Assembly: GCA_004369085.1 (NCBI GenBank)
Contig: ML210199.1
Coordinates: 1-64,000 of the forward strand
Length of the DNA: 64,000 bases
Direction of reading: 5' to 3'
DNA from: Coprinopsis marcescibilis
Lineage: Eukaryota; Basidiomycota; Agaricomycetes; Agaricales; Psathyrellaceae
Below are positions 33,242 to 44,699 of the stretch, in pieces (the first letter of the stretch is position 1; every line of letters starts with the position of its first letter). Made by a program: the position numbers and the translations under genes. The notes under the pieces were generated by a model, which saw only the letters and a program-made list of their open reading frames with translations, was not told the DNA's origin and searched no databases.

Positions 33242-35113
33242 TACCGATGCCAGCCGAGGCAGTCGACATAAGGTCTAATGCGTATGCGGTGGTTTCTCCT
33301 GGTCTTTCATCTAATTCTATACAGTGTTAATGGTTTTGTCTGTGGTCACGCTATGAGCATTCTTACTGGTCTGTTCATTTATACCTATCGTCTAGAGTAA
33401 AGGTTCAAATATAGATAGATACACTGCATCTCGAACACTCAGTCGCTCACTCTCCGTTGGCCTCTAACCCCATTGTGCTTGGCTTCGTTGACGCCCGATG
33501 CGTAGGTACGCAATTGATCTTGTAATTTCGCTTCCGACCATACAGCAATGATGTGTTTGCTCCTTACCTAGTATCAGGATGAGTAAGGGTTCCAGCAGCC
33601 CACATCCATACAATCGATCGCTATGTCCATTTTGACTTGTTAAGGATTGTAATGAGGGCCTCATACGGCCAGAACGGGCGCCATGCGTTGTCAATGGACA
33701 TATAAATGATGGTCTGAAAGTATCTTACGTAGAGTAGGCTGTACCCGTGGTGCAGCAGTCTTTTACGAAACTTTATCTCAATTGGAGTTAATCAGCCCCG
33801 TAGTAAACGTAGGCCAGGTAAGCCACCTCGCTCCAAGATAGGCTATGATGCTACAGTCGAAACTGTCTTAAGGCATACCTGTGAAAAGGCATAACCTCCC
33901 AAAAGGCATAGGTTTTCGGTCCACCAAAGCACTCTTTTGGGGCGAAATCTCCCTGCGAAAAGGCATAACCTCCCAAAAGGCAAGCTTTTCCATGTCCACC
34001 GAAGGGTATGCCTTAAGACAGTTTTGACTGTAACTACCTTCCGACATCCATCGAGGCTCCCCGCATCTCGACTGTTGTTCCCTAACCGTCAGATGGTCCT
34101 AGCAGTGATGTCCGCCAACGATGCTGAATATCAAGAAATACTCTACTACCTCAGCTGATAATGGTTGCTGGCCTGAGGTTGGCCTGAGGGGCGGTACAGG
34201 AGTTGCCACGCTCGCATGGCACTTGGAAGTTGGAAGTTGGACTACAACGCCCATTTACAGGATTACGTACACTGATTTCAGTTTGGCACGTGCCTGGTCT
34301 TCGATGTCCATCATTTGAAAATTTCCCGGATATTGCGGCTTTTGCTCGTTGGAGGTTCACCTAAACTTGGCCCAAATGCCTTCCTTATACTGGCATACAT
34401 AGTCGTGCTTAAACACTTGCCTGACGGTGGCACCCTATGAAACCCTAATTCGACACTGACACATGCTCCTCATACGATTCAATGCCGTCCGGAATGGGAA
34501 TGGCGGCTTGGCCAGGGCTGGCCTCGTGGTGATAGGACGGACACATGTTTCAGGGATCAGTAAGTGCATACTGTATGTATCTCAGTAAATCGGAGTTTTT
34601 CCCTGATGCCCATTCGAAAGACAGGCCTTCTTTGGAACGTTTTATGTCCATGTTCGGGGCCGTCTCCCGAATAGCGAAAGAGTTCTAACATCACTACCCA
34701 GAACAAAGTGGTTGTACTAATGTAGGGCGACCCTCAAACCTGCAATACCCCGATGAGTAACTGGCCGTGATCCAGGCTCTGTGTAGCCTGATAGCTCACA
34801 TCTCTCGTCTACAGCATCACGTATACGAACACGTTGTACCCCAATCCAGATTTGACATACAATCTTTTGTTTCCCCTGCGCTTGAAGTCACCGGCCGCGC
34901 ACGGTTAACGCCAAACCCGATGCCTTTGTGTCGATCGGTCAGATTAGGAACTGAGATATGCCCTTCGATTTACCCGATTATGGAACAAAATCTGTTGACG
35001 TCCACAATAGACCACACTATCAGCTCACGACGGCGGAGTCTCTGGGATCTATAAGGATAATAATCATAACCTACAGCTGCCCCACAATCTGTCCACCGTC
35101 TCTTCCACCCAGG
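33242..35113. other. Intergenic region between the two P450 genes
   Basis: 1.9 kb holding a MITE at 33854-34030. Apart from that I see no gene and no P450 fragment, so the tandem pair is clean. The right end serves as the promoter of copy B. Confidence 0.5.
33854..34030. mobile_element. MITE (Tc1-mariner/pogo type) with 26-bp terminal inverted repeats
   Basis: A 177-bp element bounded by inverted repeats. The left end starts CAGTCGAAACTGTCTTAAGG and the right end is its reverse complement with one mismatch (A for G at the sixth base). Both ends are flanked by TA (33852-33853 and 34031-34032), as expected for a TA target-site duplication. No transposase is encoded. Inside, a block of about 26 bp with core GGCATAACCTCCCAAAAGG is directly repeated at about 33883 and 33956. 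The near-perfect ends indicate recent mobility. The CAGTCAAAACTG type of end is known from pogo/Fot1-like elements, so an active transposase elsewhere in the genome is expected. Confidence 0.88.
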
Positions 35114-37315
35114 ATGCAGCATCTGCTGTCCTGTGCGACTGCTGCTGCTGGTCTTTGGGTTCTTCAGCAGTACATATCTTTCTGCCGCACCAGAGATAAG
35201 GCAAGTCTTCTTTACTTGTGTTCATTTCCACCACTGAACAACGCGATATTCGCCCGTAGTTGAGGACTATCCCAACAGTTGGCTCAGACACCTTCGTCGG
35301 CGCATATCTCACGGCGTTCAGGAGTTTTTTTTCCAGCTGCAAAGCGATTAGCGATGGATACAGGAAGGTATGTCTCTGGTCGATTCCCTGTCAACATCGA
35401 CATCTTGTTAACTTACGATATAGTATCGCGGGACGGCATTCAAGGTACCCAGCATAGAAACGCCTTCGGGTTGGATGGTCATTGTCAGCGGACCACAAAT
35501 GATTGAAGAGCTGAGAAATGCGTCGCCCTCGTCCCTCGATGGGCTGGAATTTCTTAAGGACGTGAGCTATGGTCTCCGCCGATGTCTTACTCATGCCACT
35601 TACATCATCCTTTCAGTTTGGCCAAGTTCATTACACATTCGGAAAATATAATAAATATGGACATTCTGGTCCGTACCACACGAACGTGATCAGGACCGGA
35701 TTCACCAGGGCTCTATTTGCCCGATATGGGGATATCTGCGACGAACTCGAAAATGCGTTGGACATTTCCATACCCGTCACCAAAGGTGCGCGGTTGTAAC
35801 CCTATCATGACTCAAGTTAACGTCGTCCCTTGTGATGGCGAGTAGATTGGACATCTTTGCCTGTGGTCAAGACGTCTTCGACGATAATATGCCGGATGAT
35901 CAACAGACTCATGGTCGACATGCCGTTATGCAAGCCTCTTTGTCTATCCTCTTCTTATCCATGCTTAATCTTACACATTGACGCCACAGGTCGAGACCCT
36001 GAGTTTCAAGAACTGCAACGCCAATATACAATGAACGTACTTATCGCCGCGGGTATTGTTCACATGTTTCCGACTGCCCTGAAACCGTCAGTAATTACAT
36101 CAATTATCTGGGAAGAGGTAAATTTAAAGTAACGTGGTTGACAGGGTTGCTGGATGGGCCGTGTCAGGCGTGCCTCGAGCGATGAAGCAGTTACACGAGT
36201 ACCTCGGTCCCATGATTGAAGAACGTCTGCAGAGAGACGAAGAATTTGGGGGTAAATGGGAAGGTAGACCAGTAAGCCCATCACCCCGTTCTCGTCGCTT
36301 GCTCAACTAATCGAGTCCATTCCTGTAATAGAATGACATGATCTCGTGGTTATTGGATCAAGCCAACGCGGAACAGAGAACGGCGGAAGATATAGAATAT
36401 CGAGTGATGTCTATCACCTTCGCTGCTGTGGTCACGACGTCCACGGTAGGCAAACTTTCTGAAGATCGCAATCTATATCACCCCCTTTCGTGTTTTGAAC
36501 CTTTGGAGCTGATTCAGACTTTTAGCTCTTATCTGGCTGCCTGTTGCAGCTTGCGTCTCGACAAGAGTATTTGGAACCTTTGCGACAAGAGGTTGAAGCA
36601 GTTGTTTCAGAGTATGGCTGGTCGAAAGAGTCGCTCTCGCATATGAGCAAGCTCGATAGCTTCATGAAGGAGACTGCACGATACTGGGAGCCTGCCTCAG
36701 GTAAGTCCGCTGGTCACATCTTCTCTGACGATGGCTTATGGCGCCCCGGCGGTTAGTTGGCATCGCCAGGAAGGCAATGAAAGACTTCACCTTTTCAAAT
36801 GGAGTTCATATTCCCAAGGGCGTATCCGTTGTGGCTGCAAGTCACGGAATTCATCACGACCCAGTAAGTGCATTGAAGTCCATTTGAGGCGTCGGCTAAT
36901 CAATCGTCTTATCCGATGCAGGATATCTATGAAAACCCTGATAACTTCGATGGATTTAGGTTCTCAGATATCCGAGAAACCGGGACAGAGGAAATGGATT
37001 GGTGCAGACACCGATTCTCCTCTCCAAACCCCAATTACCTCATTTTCGATTACGGGAAACAGTCATGGTTAGTGGTGTGATTACTCAAGATCTTGCCGCT
37101 GCCTTCGTACTAACGTCACACCCCACTATAGTCCGGGTCGATTTGTAGCTGCCACACAGATAAAGACCGCTCTCGCTCACATCTTGGTCAAGTACGACCT
37201 ACGCCTTCCAGTTGGCCAGGACGATCCCAGCCAGCTCTCGACATGGTTGGGAGTTCACCATTTTGTGAAGAGCGGAACACGTATGGAGTTCAGGGAACGA
37301 CAGGCTACAGTTTGA
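35114..37315 (+). CDS. Cytochrome P450 monooxygenase, copy B, 511 aa, with two GC-AG introns
   Basis: Tandem paralogue of the P450 at 31124. Twelve exons: 35114-35200, 35260-35367, 35424-35561, 35617-35785, 35846-35929, 35990-36086, 36145-36271, 36332-36445, 36526-36700, 36757-36863, 36922-37067, 37132-37315; nine exons have the same length as in copy A. Introns 1 and 5 begin GCAAGT and GCAAGC where copy A has GTCAGT and GTATGA; with those GC donors the frame and the alignment are perfect. The heme loop is FDYGKQSCPGRF with Cys451, and ExxR is Glu357-Arg360. The I-helix reads AAVVTTS, with neither the usual Gly nor the acid, suggesting altered oxygen activation or substrate contact. The product is otherwise full length and probably functional. 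Confidence 0.9.
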
Positions 37316-37606
37316 GATGTGTAGAAACTTATGAGTTTACGAGTATTCTGAATCTGAAGATGACACTTCGACGATGCACAGCATCATGGCTTACCAGGGT
37401 TAAACACAGATTGTGGCACTGTGCTTTACAGCTTTCAACAGCACGCCCTGAACGTGACCAAAAATGGGTGCTTGCATGCCGCGCATCTCGCAATTGACAA
37501 AGGTGTGTAGTGGTCGCTGAGTCTTTTATATAAGCTAGGTAAAGGCCTTTGTCGTGCCCTTCCCTCCCGCTTTTAGTTGTTCACCTACGAAACAATCGTC
37601 TTGGTC

Positions 37607-39372
37607 ATGAATATTTCCTTCAATCGTTCTCGTGTCTCTGTTGGCGTCAGAAGGGGAGAATCGCAAATTAAGTACGCAAATCGTACACGCGGTGCGACGT
37701 CCCTGCAGTCGGTGCACGGAGATATAATCTTCGAGGATATTTCAAGACTCCTTTCAAGGAAGGATCTCTATAGCCTCAGTGTTACGGTGAGCGGCTGTCT
37801 GTCAACCCTGTTTTAGCGCTCATGCGCATTTGCAGTCTTCCTACTTCAAGAAGCTACTTCTCCCGATTGTGTATGCAGAGGTTCTTCCAAAGTCGCGGCG
37901 GCAGACGCTAGGCGCTCTTGCGTCGTTGAAGCGGTGCAGATACCTGTGCCGATATGTCAAGAAGCTCGTCATCCGCCCAAACGATTATGATGTCTGGCCG
38001 AACCACTGGAATCCTTGCCGAAGGCTCGATGAGACAGAGGTGGTGAATGATATTCTCGAGGTCTTGGAGGATCTGGAGATCTTGGAGGCGTTTGAATGGT
38101 ATGGACTTGAGCTACCAGGGGGATTATTATGGTATTCGCTTCGTATGAAGTACGTGATTGACTGATTCGCATTCCGCGCAAATGTGAGCAAGGTTAACTC
38201 ATACTAGTCTTTCAAAGGTGTCCGACGCTAAAGAGGGTCCACTCCAATGTGGGAACGTATATCTATCCCGGGGGGGCTACTCTGTTTGATTTCGAGGGTT
38301 TGACTGGCTTCTCATTGACCATCCGAGAGGTGCTTGATGTAGGAGAGTCCCTCCCACAGCAGCTCTGGGATATGTTGGTTGAAAAATGCCCACAACTCGA
38401 GGATCTCACACTGACCTCGCGCTCACCCCGTCTATTCGACCTCAAACTCTTTGAGGGGAGTTGGCCAGTTCTGAAGACTCTCAGAATTGTATATCAAGGG
38501 AGTTCCCCCCTTGTAGACTCCTCGGACATGATTCCCCGCGACGCTCTTTATCGCTTTATCCTTCGGCACCCTTGTATTCAGGATCTTACCATCCTTCATC
38601 CCTTTGGAATTGTCCCCTCCTTTCAACAGACAGGCAGTACAGATGATAAACGGCCTCCCTTGCAATCACTTCTCCCCGCTCTTAAAACCTACTCTGGAAG
38701 CCCTGAAATACTCACACATCTGTCGCGATTGGACCTGGTCGAGAGCCTGAGTATCAAGGACCACACAGTCAACTTCCCCTGGATTGGTGACCAGAACCTC
38801 TCAAAGTTCTTCACAGTATCCCAGCCCAGACTATGCAACCTTCGACGACTCTCGTTCCAGGTTAAGTGGCTACAGCTGCTTACCATCAAAACCGGCAACA
38901 CATCCCTTATCCACTCCATTGTCGACTCATGTCCCAACCTGGAAGACCTGCACATCAAAACAATGACTCCAACCTCAACTGTATGTGCTTCCGCAGGTAC
39001 TCAACTGACATTTCGTTGATTTTCGACTGCTAGGGCGAGGTTAAAGGTGTACTTCACTTTCTATGTCAGCTCCGCGAGCTCAAGACGCTCACGTTCACCA
39101 AGGCCCCACAGTCTCTTTTTAAAGGAGAAATCCCGCTTCGAACGGCGATTCGGGCGGTCAGAGCGGTCCCAAGTTTAGACCGCGTTAGGATTGTACATGT
39201 TCAGCCTTATCGTGTCTATGAGAGGACCAGAGAGGGTGTGTACGACGTAATCCGTGGACCAGGAGAAAGGGTCAAGCTCGCAGTCGTGGAGCGAGGACAA
39301 TGGAAGGGGCTGAATGCCAAAATACCTTGGAGAGGCGATACATTTAATCGTACATATTTTTATTCGTTGTAA
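37607..39372 (+). CDS. F-box-like/LRR protein, 531 aa
   Basis: Four exons (37607-37786, 37836-38149, 38218-38980, 39034-39372). The N-terminus contains a degenerate F-box-like segment (VHGDIIFEDISRLLSRKDLY, then SLSVTSSYFKKLLLP). After it comes a long region with LRR-like repeats: CPTLKRVHSN, CPQLEDLTLTS, WPVLKTLRIVY, HPCIQDLTILHP, CPNLEDLHIKT and LRELKTLTF. This is the usual design of Agaricomycete F-box receptors for SCF ubiquitin ligases. Start at 37607 is the first ATG of the frame. It is unrelated in detail to the F-box gene at 20024. The target is unknown. Confidence 0.75.
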
Positions 39373-40080
39373 TAGTCCCAGGTACTTTACCCACCAGTAT
39401 CTAGGCATTCATCTGCAATTTTAATGTCGGGATTGGTCTCTGACGGTGAATCGATGCAGTCCAGACTCCGTTAACATCGACCTGCGGAATCTATTGTCAA
39501 TGGTACCTTACTAAAGTTATTTACTGTACTGGCAAATGCGCATCAACCAAATGTAGCTTAGTAGTGGTTGACATACATGCAATGAAGTCCTTCATTCAAC
39601 TTACACACACTCTCAAGAAATCGAACACAACAGAAAGCGAAGGACAACAGGGGCGACTCCAGAAGTTGGCGCGCCGGCGGCCGGCCGGCAACTCTTTCCC
39701 ACAGCCACTGGCGTAAATTTCCGGACAGGCGACTCAGGCCTCACGGAAACTTGTTTCATCTCGCTCACTGCTAATGGGAAAATATATATACTTGCAGTAT
39801 ATCTTGTGTCTCGCGTATCTTCCTCCGAAGGGACTGATTCGTGGCAACTCTGACTATATGCAGTGCAGTCACATGAAAATGGCAGCAACGTCACCTGGCA
39901 GTGTTGTTTGCCTCCCACCGTCGTCCCAGGCTTGTTTCAACCTCTAACCCCCCATTTCAGCTTTAACAAGTAACGTGTGACTTATGTGGGCTAAGCTTGC
40001 AAATTTGGTGCGTTGATTGGGCCATCTCACCAGTTGTACGGCGACTAAACGCATTCCAGAGACACTTCGCTTCTCAGCGT
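39373..40080. other. Intergenic region with a GC-rich palindromic block (39667-39690)
   Basis: About 700 bp between F-box-like and NLR genes on the same strand. A compact block of overlapping palindromes (GGCGCGCC, then GGCCGGCC) stands out in otherwise average DNA. No gene is supported. Confidence 0.45.
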
Positions 40081-42690
40081 ATGTATAGGTATCATTGCAC
40101 TTCTCTCAACGACAATCTGATTCGGATTTCGATCGCAAACTGTGTAGGCCCTCAAGGAACGAAGTCAGCAAGCGCATTCGAAAACGCCAACTCCGTTACT
40201 ATGAGTGGGGGCATCATCAACGTGATCGGTGGTGATAGTATCGTGAATAACTTCAATACATACCATTTAACATCCCTCGAAAATGGTAAGTCTTCCATTT
40301 ATGTGCCTGGGGCTTAGCTCTCAGTTCTAAACGCTCGCAGAGATTAGCAAGATTGCACCTTGGTTAACCTCAGTTAACTACGGAAACGTTCAAATGGATC
40401 GATTCAGTAAAAGAACACCAAACACCGGCAAATGGATAATCGACACTCCACTTTTTCAGAAGTGGATTTCTGGCGATGGGGTGGCATTTATTTGGGGAAT
40501 AGGAATCCGTAAGTTGACGCTTGTTCTCGCAATGTTATCGTTTACAACCTCTGTTGGGAACGCAGCTGGCGCAGGAAAGACCATCCTATCGTAGGACACT
40601 CCCATAACGATCACTTGTGGATGGGACTGACTAGTGCAGCAGGTCGATCGTTGTCGATTACCTTCAAGAAATATCGAAGGGTACCGACAACATCTGCATC
40701 GCATTCGCCTACTGTCTTTACACCGATCCTGTACATGGCAAGGACATTCTCGCTGCTTTGCTGAAACAGATTCTGCAGCGCTATCCCGCAGTCTTCCAGC
40801 TTGTCAAGCCACTGTACGACATCCACCAATGCCAAGGAACTGCCCCATCTCAGCTGGAACTGACAGTGGTACTCGAGCAAATAGCTACCTCTGGCATTTT
40901 CACCCGCAGCTTCTACTGCTTAGATGGCCTTGATGAAGCACCGATCGATGTTCAGATCGACGTCATCTCTATCCTATCGTCACTGTCAATCAGCCTCTTT
41001 ATAACATCACGTTCAATGGACTCGCTGAAGGACCTCGCTCCTTCAGCACGGTTCTTTGATGTCGTGGCCCGGGACTCCGACATTGTCCTCCTGGTTAACG
41101 AGCAAGTCAATCGGATACCAACCCTACGCAGGCTATTAATCGATGACTGGAAAGAAAAAGTGGTTGCTAAAATCCTCGAGAAGTCCTGCGGAATGTAACG
41201 TTTAGACTCGTCGCTTTTACGATGGTCTAAAATGTGCTCACAGTTGATTATAGGTTTCTGCTGGCTTCTCTCCAGGTGGACGCGCTTCGTCAATGCCTGA
41301 GCGTCAAGGACTTGCGGGACGTTCTGGATGGGCTGCCAAAAGGGCTCGACGACATGTATTCCATGACGATGCATAGGATCGGAGCACAGCCCCACGCAGA
41401 GCTTGCCAGGAGAGTACTCCTTTGGCTGATCTATGCCCGTAGGTCGCTGTCTATGGAGGAGCTGAGATACGCGGTCTCTGTATGCGAAGACACGTTCAAA
41501 TTCGATCCCGAGCGACTAGTCGAGCCCGACGCACTCTTAAGTTTGTGCTGTGGCCTAATAGTGTTCGATCAAGAAAGCCAGGTGGTTCGCCTTGTTCGTA
41601 CGTGACGACCACCTCCGGAGTCCATGAAATTTACGAGCTGAAATTTATCAAAATAGATTACACAGCGAGCGACTACTTGAAGCCGGTACTCGCACGCTGG
41701 TATCAGGACCCTCAGTCCCTGATTGCTTCAATTTGTACTGCTTGCCTGTTCCAAAACAGCTTCCACAACTTCCTGGGCAGTTTCAAGGATGTACTTTGCA
41801 AGCTCATTGAAGCGCCCTTCCTCAACTATTCTTACCACAACTGGGACTCACATGCAAGAGAAGCAGACGCTCTACCCCAAATTGTAGAAGATTTCGTCAG
41901 CGGATGCCAAAAATACCCCTTTGAACGCCGCTACCGCCTCCTGTGGGATTGGCTGTGCACCCCTATTCAACTTACAGTGGCCTGCGGCTTTCTACAGCGG
42001 CTTTCAGCCTTCGCTTCAGACCTGCAGCGACAATCCAAGAGAGGTACCACCTTCGACATCAACACACGGACATCATGCGGAGCCACACCCCTCATGTTGG
42101 CGACGGAGTTGGGGAGCGCGACCATCAGCGTTCTCCTTCAGGTACCGGGGATTGACGTGAACGCGGGGGATGCACAGGGGAGGACTGCACTGATGGGGAC
42201 AGAGGACATCGAGGTTGTCCAGGTGCTTTTGTCGAGTGCAGAAGGAATCGACGTTAACGCTCGCGACAACAATGGCAGGACCGCTCTGATTAATGCTGCA
42301 TCCGAGGCGCCTCACGAGGTCGTTGAGGTGTTGATTGGTGTTACAGGGATCGACGTCAATGCTGCCGACATGAACGGTAAGACTGCACTGATTGAAGCTG
42401 CGTCGAGAGGTTATCTGAAGATTGTGGAGGCATTGCTTGCCGTTGGGGGTATTGACATCAATATGGCAGATGTGGATGGCAGAACTGCGTTGATGGAGGC
42501 ATTGGAGCCTTACTATACGACCTACGCGGACGAGATTCTCAAAGCCCTTTTGGCCACTCCGGGAATCGATGTCAATGCCAAAGACTCGGGCGGAAAGACG
42601 GCGTTCATGCAAGCAGTCGACCGTGGACAGCTTCGTGCCGTAAAGGCATTGTTGCAGATTCCAGGAGTGGACCCAACAGCACCACGTTGA
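40081..42690 (+). CDS. NLR-type STAND protein: NACHT NTPase with ankyrin repeats
   Basis: Signal-transducing ATPase of the fungal NLR class, by analogy involved in non-self recognition or heterokaryon incompatibility. Six exons: 40081-40285, 40341-40508, 40566-40590, 40643-41194, 41254-41597, 41657-42690; about 775 residues. The N-terminal FENANSVTMSGGIINVIGGD is a motif often found ahead of basidiomycete NACHT domains. The P-loop GIPGAGKTIL straddles a 25-nt exon, Walker B is FYCLDGLDEAP, and CGMFLLASLQVDAL is the conserved segment after the NTPase core. Six ankyrin repeats with the GIDVNAxD signature occupy about residues 437-775. The N-terminus is uncertain: ATG at 40081 is the first in frame, ATG at 40201 (MSGG) is an alternative. 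No extra effector domain is seen. Confidence 0.88.
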
Positions 42691-44699
42691 TAAAGGCGGG
42701 GAGGCAGGGAGGTTTCTCATGCTGGTCTCTGTGGCGCACGTCGTGCATCGGTTAGCGATATGGACTTGGAAGCTGGAAGGTCAAGCGGCCCTCATGAATG
42801 CGTCGGCGAGCGGACCTGCTGGCCTTGTTTTAAATCATACGAATAATTTTGTGGTTATAGATGCGTAATATGTAAAAGTGGCTTTGAACTTTATTGACGT
42901 TCTCAGACTATAATACTGGCTTCCTGTAAGGGTTCGAAGCCCTAGGAAGGTCAGGTTATGTACATTAATCACACCCTTGGTGTAGGTAACAAATGTAGGC
43001 CCATTGTTATAGTCAAACTTGTTCAGTACCGGCGATTGTTAGCTGGCCACATAGGGTATCCGTGTGGAGCCCAACTAGAAAACATCAGTCCTGTTCTCCA
43101 GTTAAATCCTTACCTACGATGTTTGATTTTCGTTCAATTCGTATATCGGCAGATCTCTACCAAGATAACGTTGTGGGCCGTGTATGATGCTAGCCAGTCG
43201 GATCTACAACTATTGTGCTGGCCCGAACACGCGGGACGATCTCCGGGTACTCGATGAGGACCATACTCTTAGCGAAAAGGAAAAATCAATATCTCAACGA
43301 ACTTGATTCGAGTCCTTTTGAAGCTCAAGATCATTGTGTCAAGTAGCACACTGCATTCAACCCAATCGTCTTGTAAATCTTCCTGGGCTCATAGCAGAGT
43401 TAGACTGCTCCTTATAGCTCCATCGATCCACTGAATATAGCACAGTATCCTTCCTAGGGCTTGACCGGATATCCCAGTTTTGGGCGTAAGGTCGGCGAGG
43501 TCGGTGGATTCCCGTGAGGCTTGAGCGCTGAGCGCCCAATCCGCCGAGTTAGCTTCAGTCGTACGCACACATATGTACCCCACCCCACCGCCATGCCCCA
43601 GTGCTATACTCGCTTACAGACAACTCTTATGTGATGTGTTTGATGCTAGAGCGAAGGGTTCGTCGCGATGGGGCAGCGTAGTTCACCGGTTTCCATCTTT
43701 GGAGGAAACCTTTTGTATAAAGGATGCGTCTGACTGCTCGAGGTGCGCCTCTGCTGCGCTCACAACGGGAAGTTGAAATGATGTCTCCGGGGAGGTCAAA
43801 TGATTTATAAGCGGGAAAGCAAAGGTTCCAGAATCCAGCTGCGATTGACGAGGTAATCGTCTCAAATTCATAGTCTTGGGCCCACATGCCGTGGAGCGAG
43901 GTCGGCTACATTATATGCGAGACCTGAGTCCTTTTGCAGGGTTGTAAAGAGCATGCATCGCAAAATTACATACAATCGGCGCCTCTATGGGCCTGAAGAT
44001 GCATATCTACAGAGAATGGGTACACCGCAATCGGACATGCGGAAGCAGTGTACTAATATCGGGCTCGCCGGGCTCACCCACCCAATTGAATATCGAGAAA
44101 ATTGGCTTTTGGATGGGAAATCGAAACGATAATCCTTTTTTCGTCTCCAAGTGGCTGGAAGGTCGGAAGAACACCGTTAGTTTCTAATGTATGAAATCCC
44201 TTACGGAATCGGTGAGTGGTCAGCGACTCTGTACTTTAGCCCGGAGGTTAGCATCTGTGGCATTTGGCTGATGAGTGATCCCCTCGAATTTCAGCTAGCA
44301 AAGGGATGGCAACACTTGATTATTGGCGCGAGCATTGCGTTCTGAACCCTCCTTTTTGTTTGTCTTGAGAAATTATGGCCTTCCAGGGCCCAGGCAGATT
44401 TCCTCTAAGACTCTGGTGTATGGTGAAGCGGGCGGTGGACACTGCAGAATGATTTTCACACAAACGCTCTGTTTCATCAATTCTCTTCCCCATGAGGTAA
44501 TGTCACCGCCAAGGTCGAGGACAGCGCCCATGTTTCAGGGCGCCCGCAGGTGACCCACGCAACCGATGCATAGCACAACTAACATGCTGTGCTGCGGCAC
44601 TCTCCCTTTTATTCCCTTCAACCACTCCTTCATCGTTTGTATCCCTTCCTCCCCTTCACCTCTGCGAATCCTATCTCAAGGCAGGCCTAATCATCAATT
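42691..44699. other. Long intergenic region (2 kb) without a supported gene
   Basis: Contains a hairpin at 42916-42954 and otherwise only short frames on both strands, none with a recognisable domain or splice partner. The last few hundred bases are the promoter of the pepsin-like gene. Confidence 0.45.
42916..42954 (+). other. tRNA minihelix-like hairpin downstream of the NLR gene
   Basis: A stem of about ten pairs (CTGGCTTCCT against AGGAAGGTCAG with one bulge) is stacked on a four-pair stem AGGG/CCCT closing the seven-base loop TTCGAAG. This is the shape of a tRNA acceptor plus T-arm without the rest. It lies 226 bp past the NLR stop codon. It could be a tRNA relic or a 3' processing signal. 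Confidence 0.35.
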
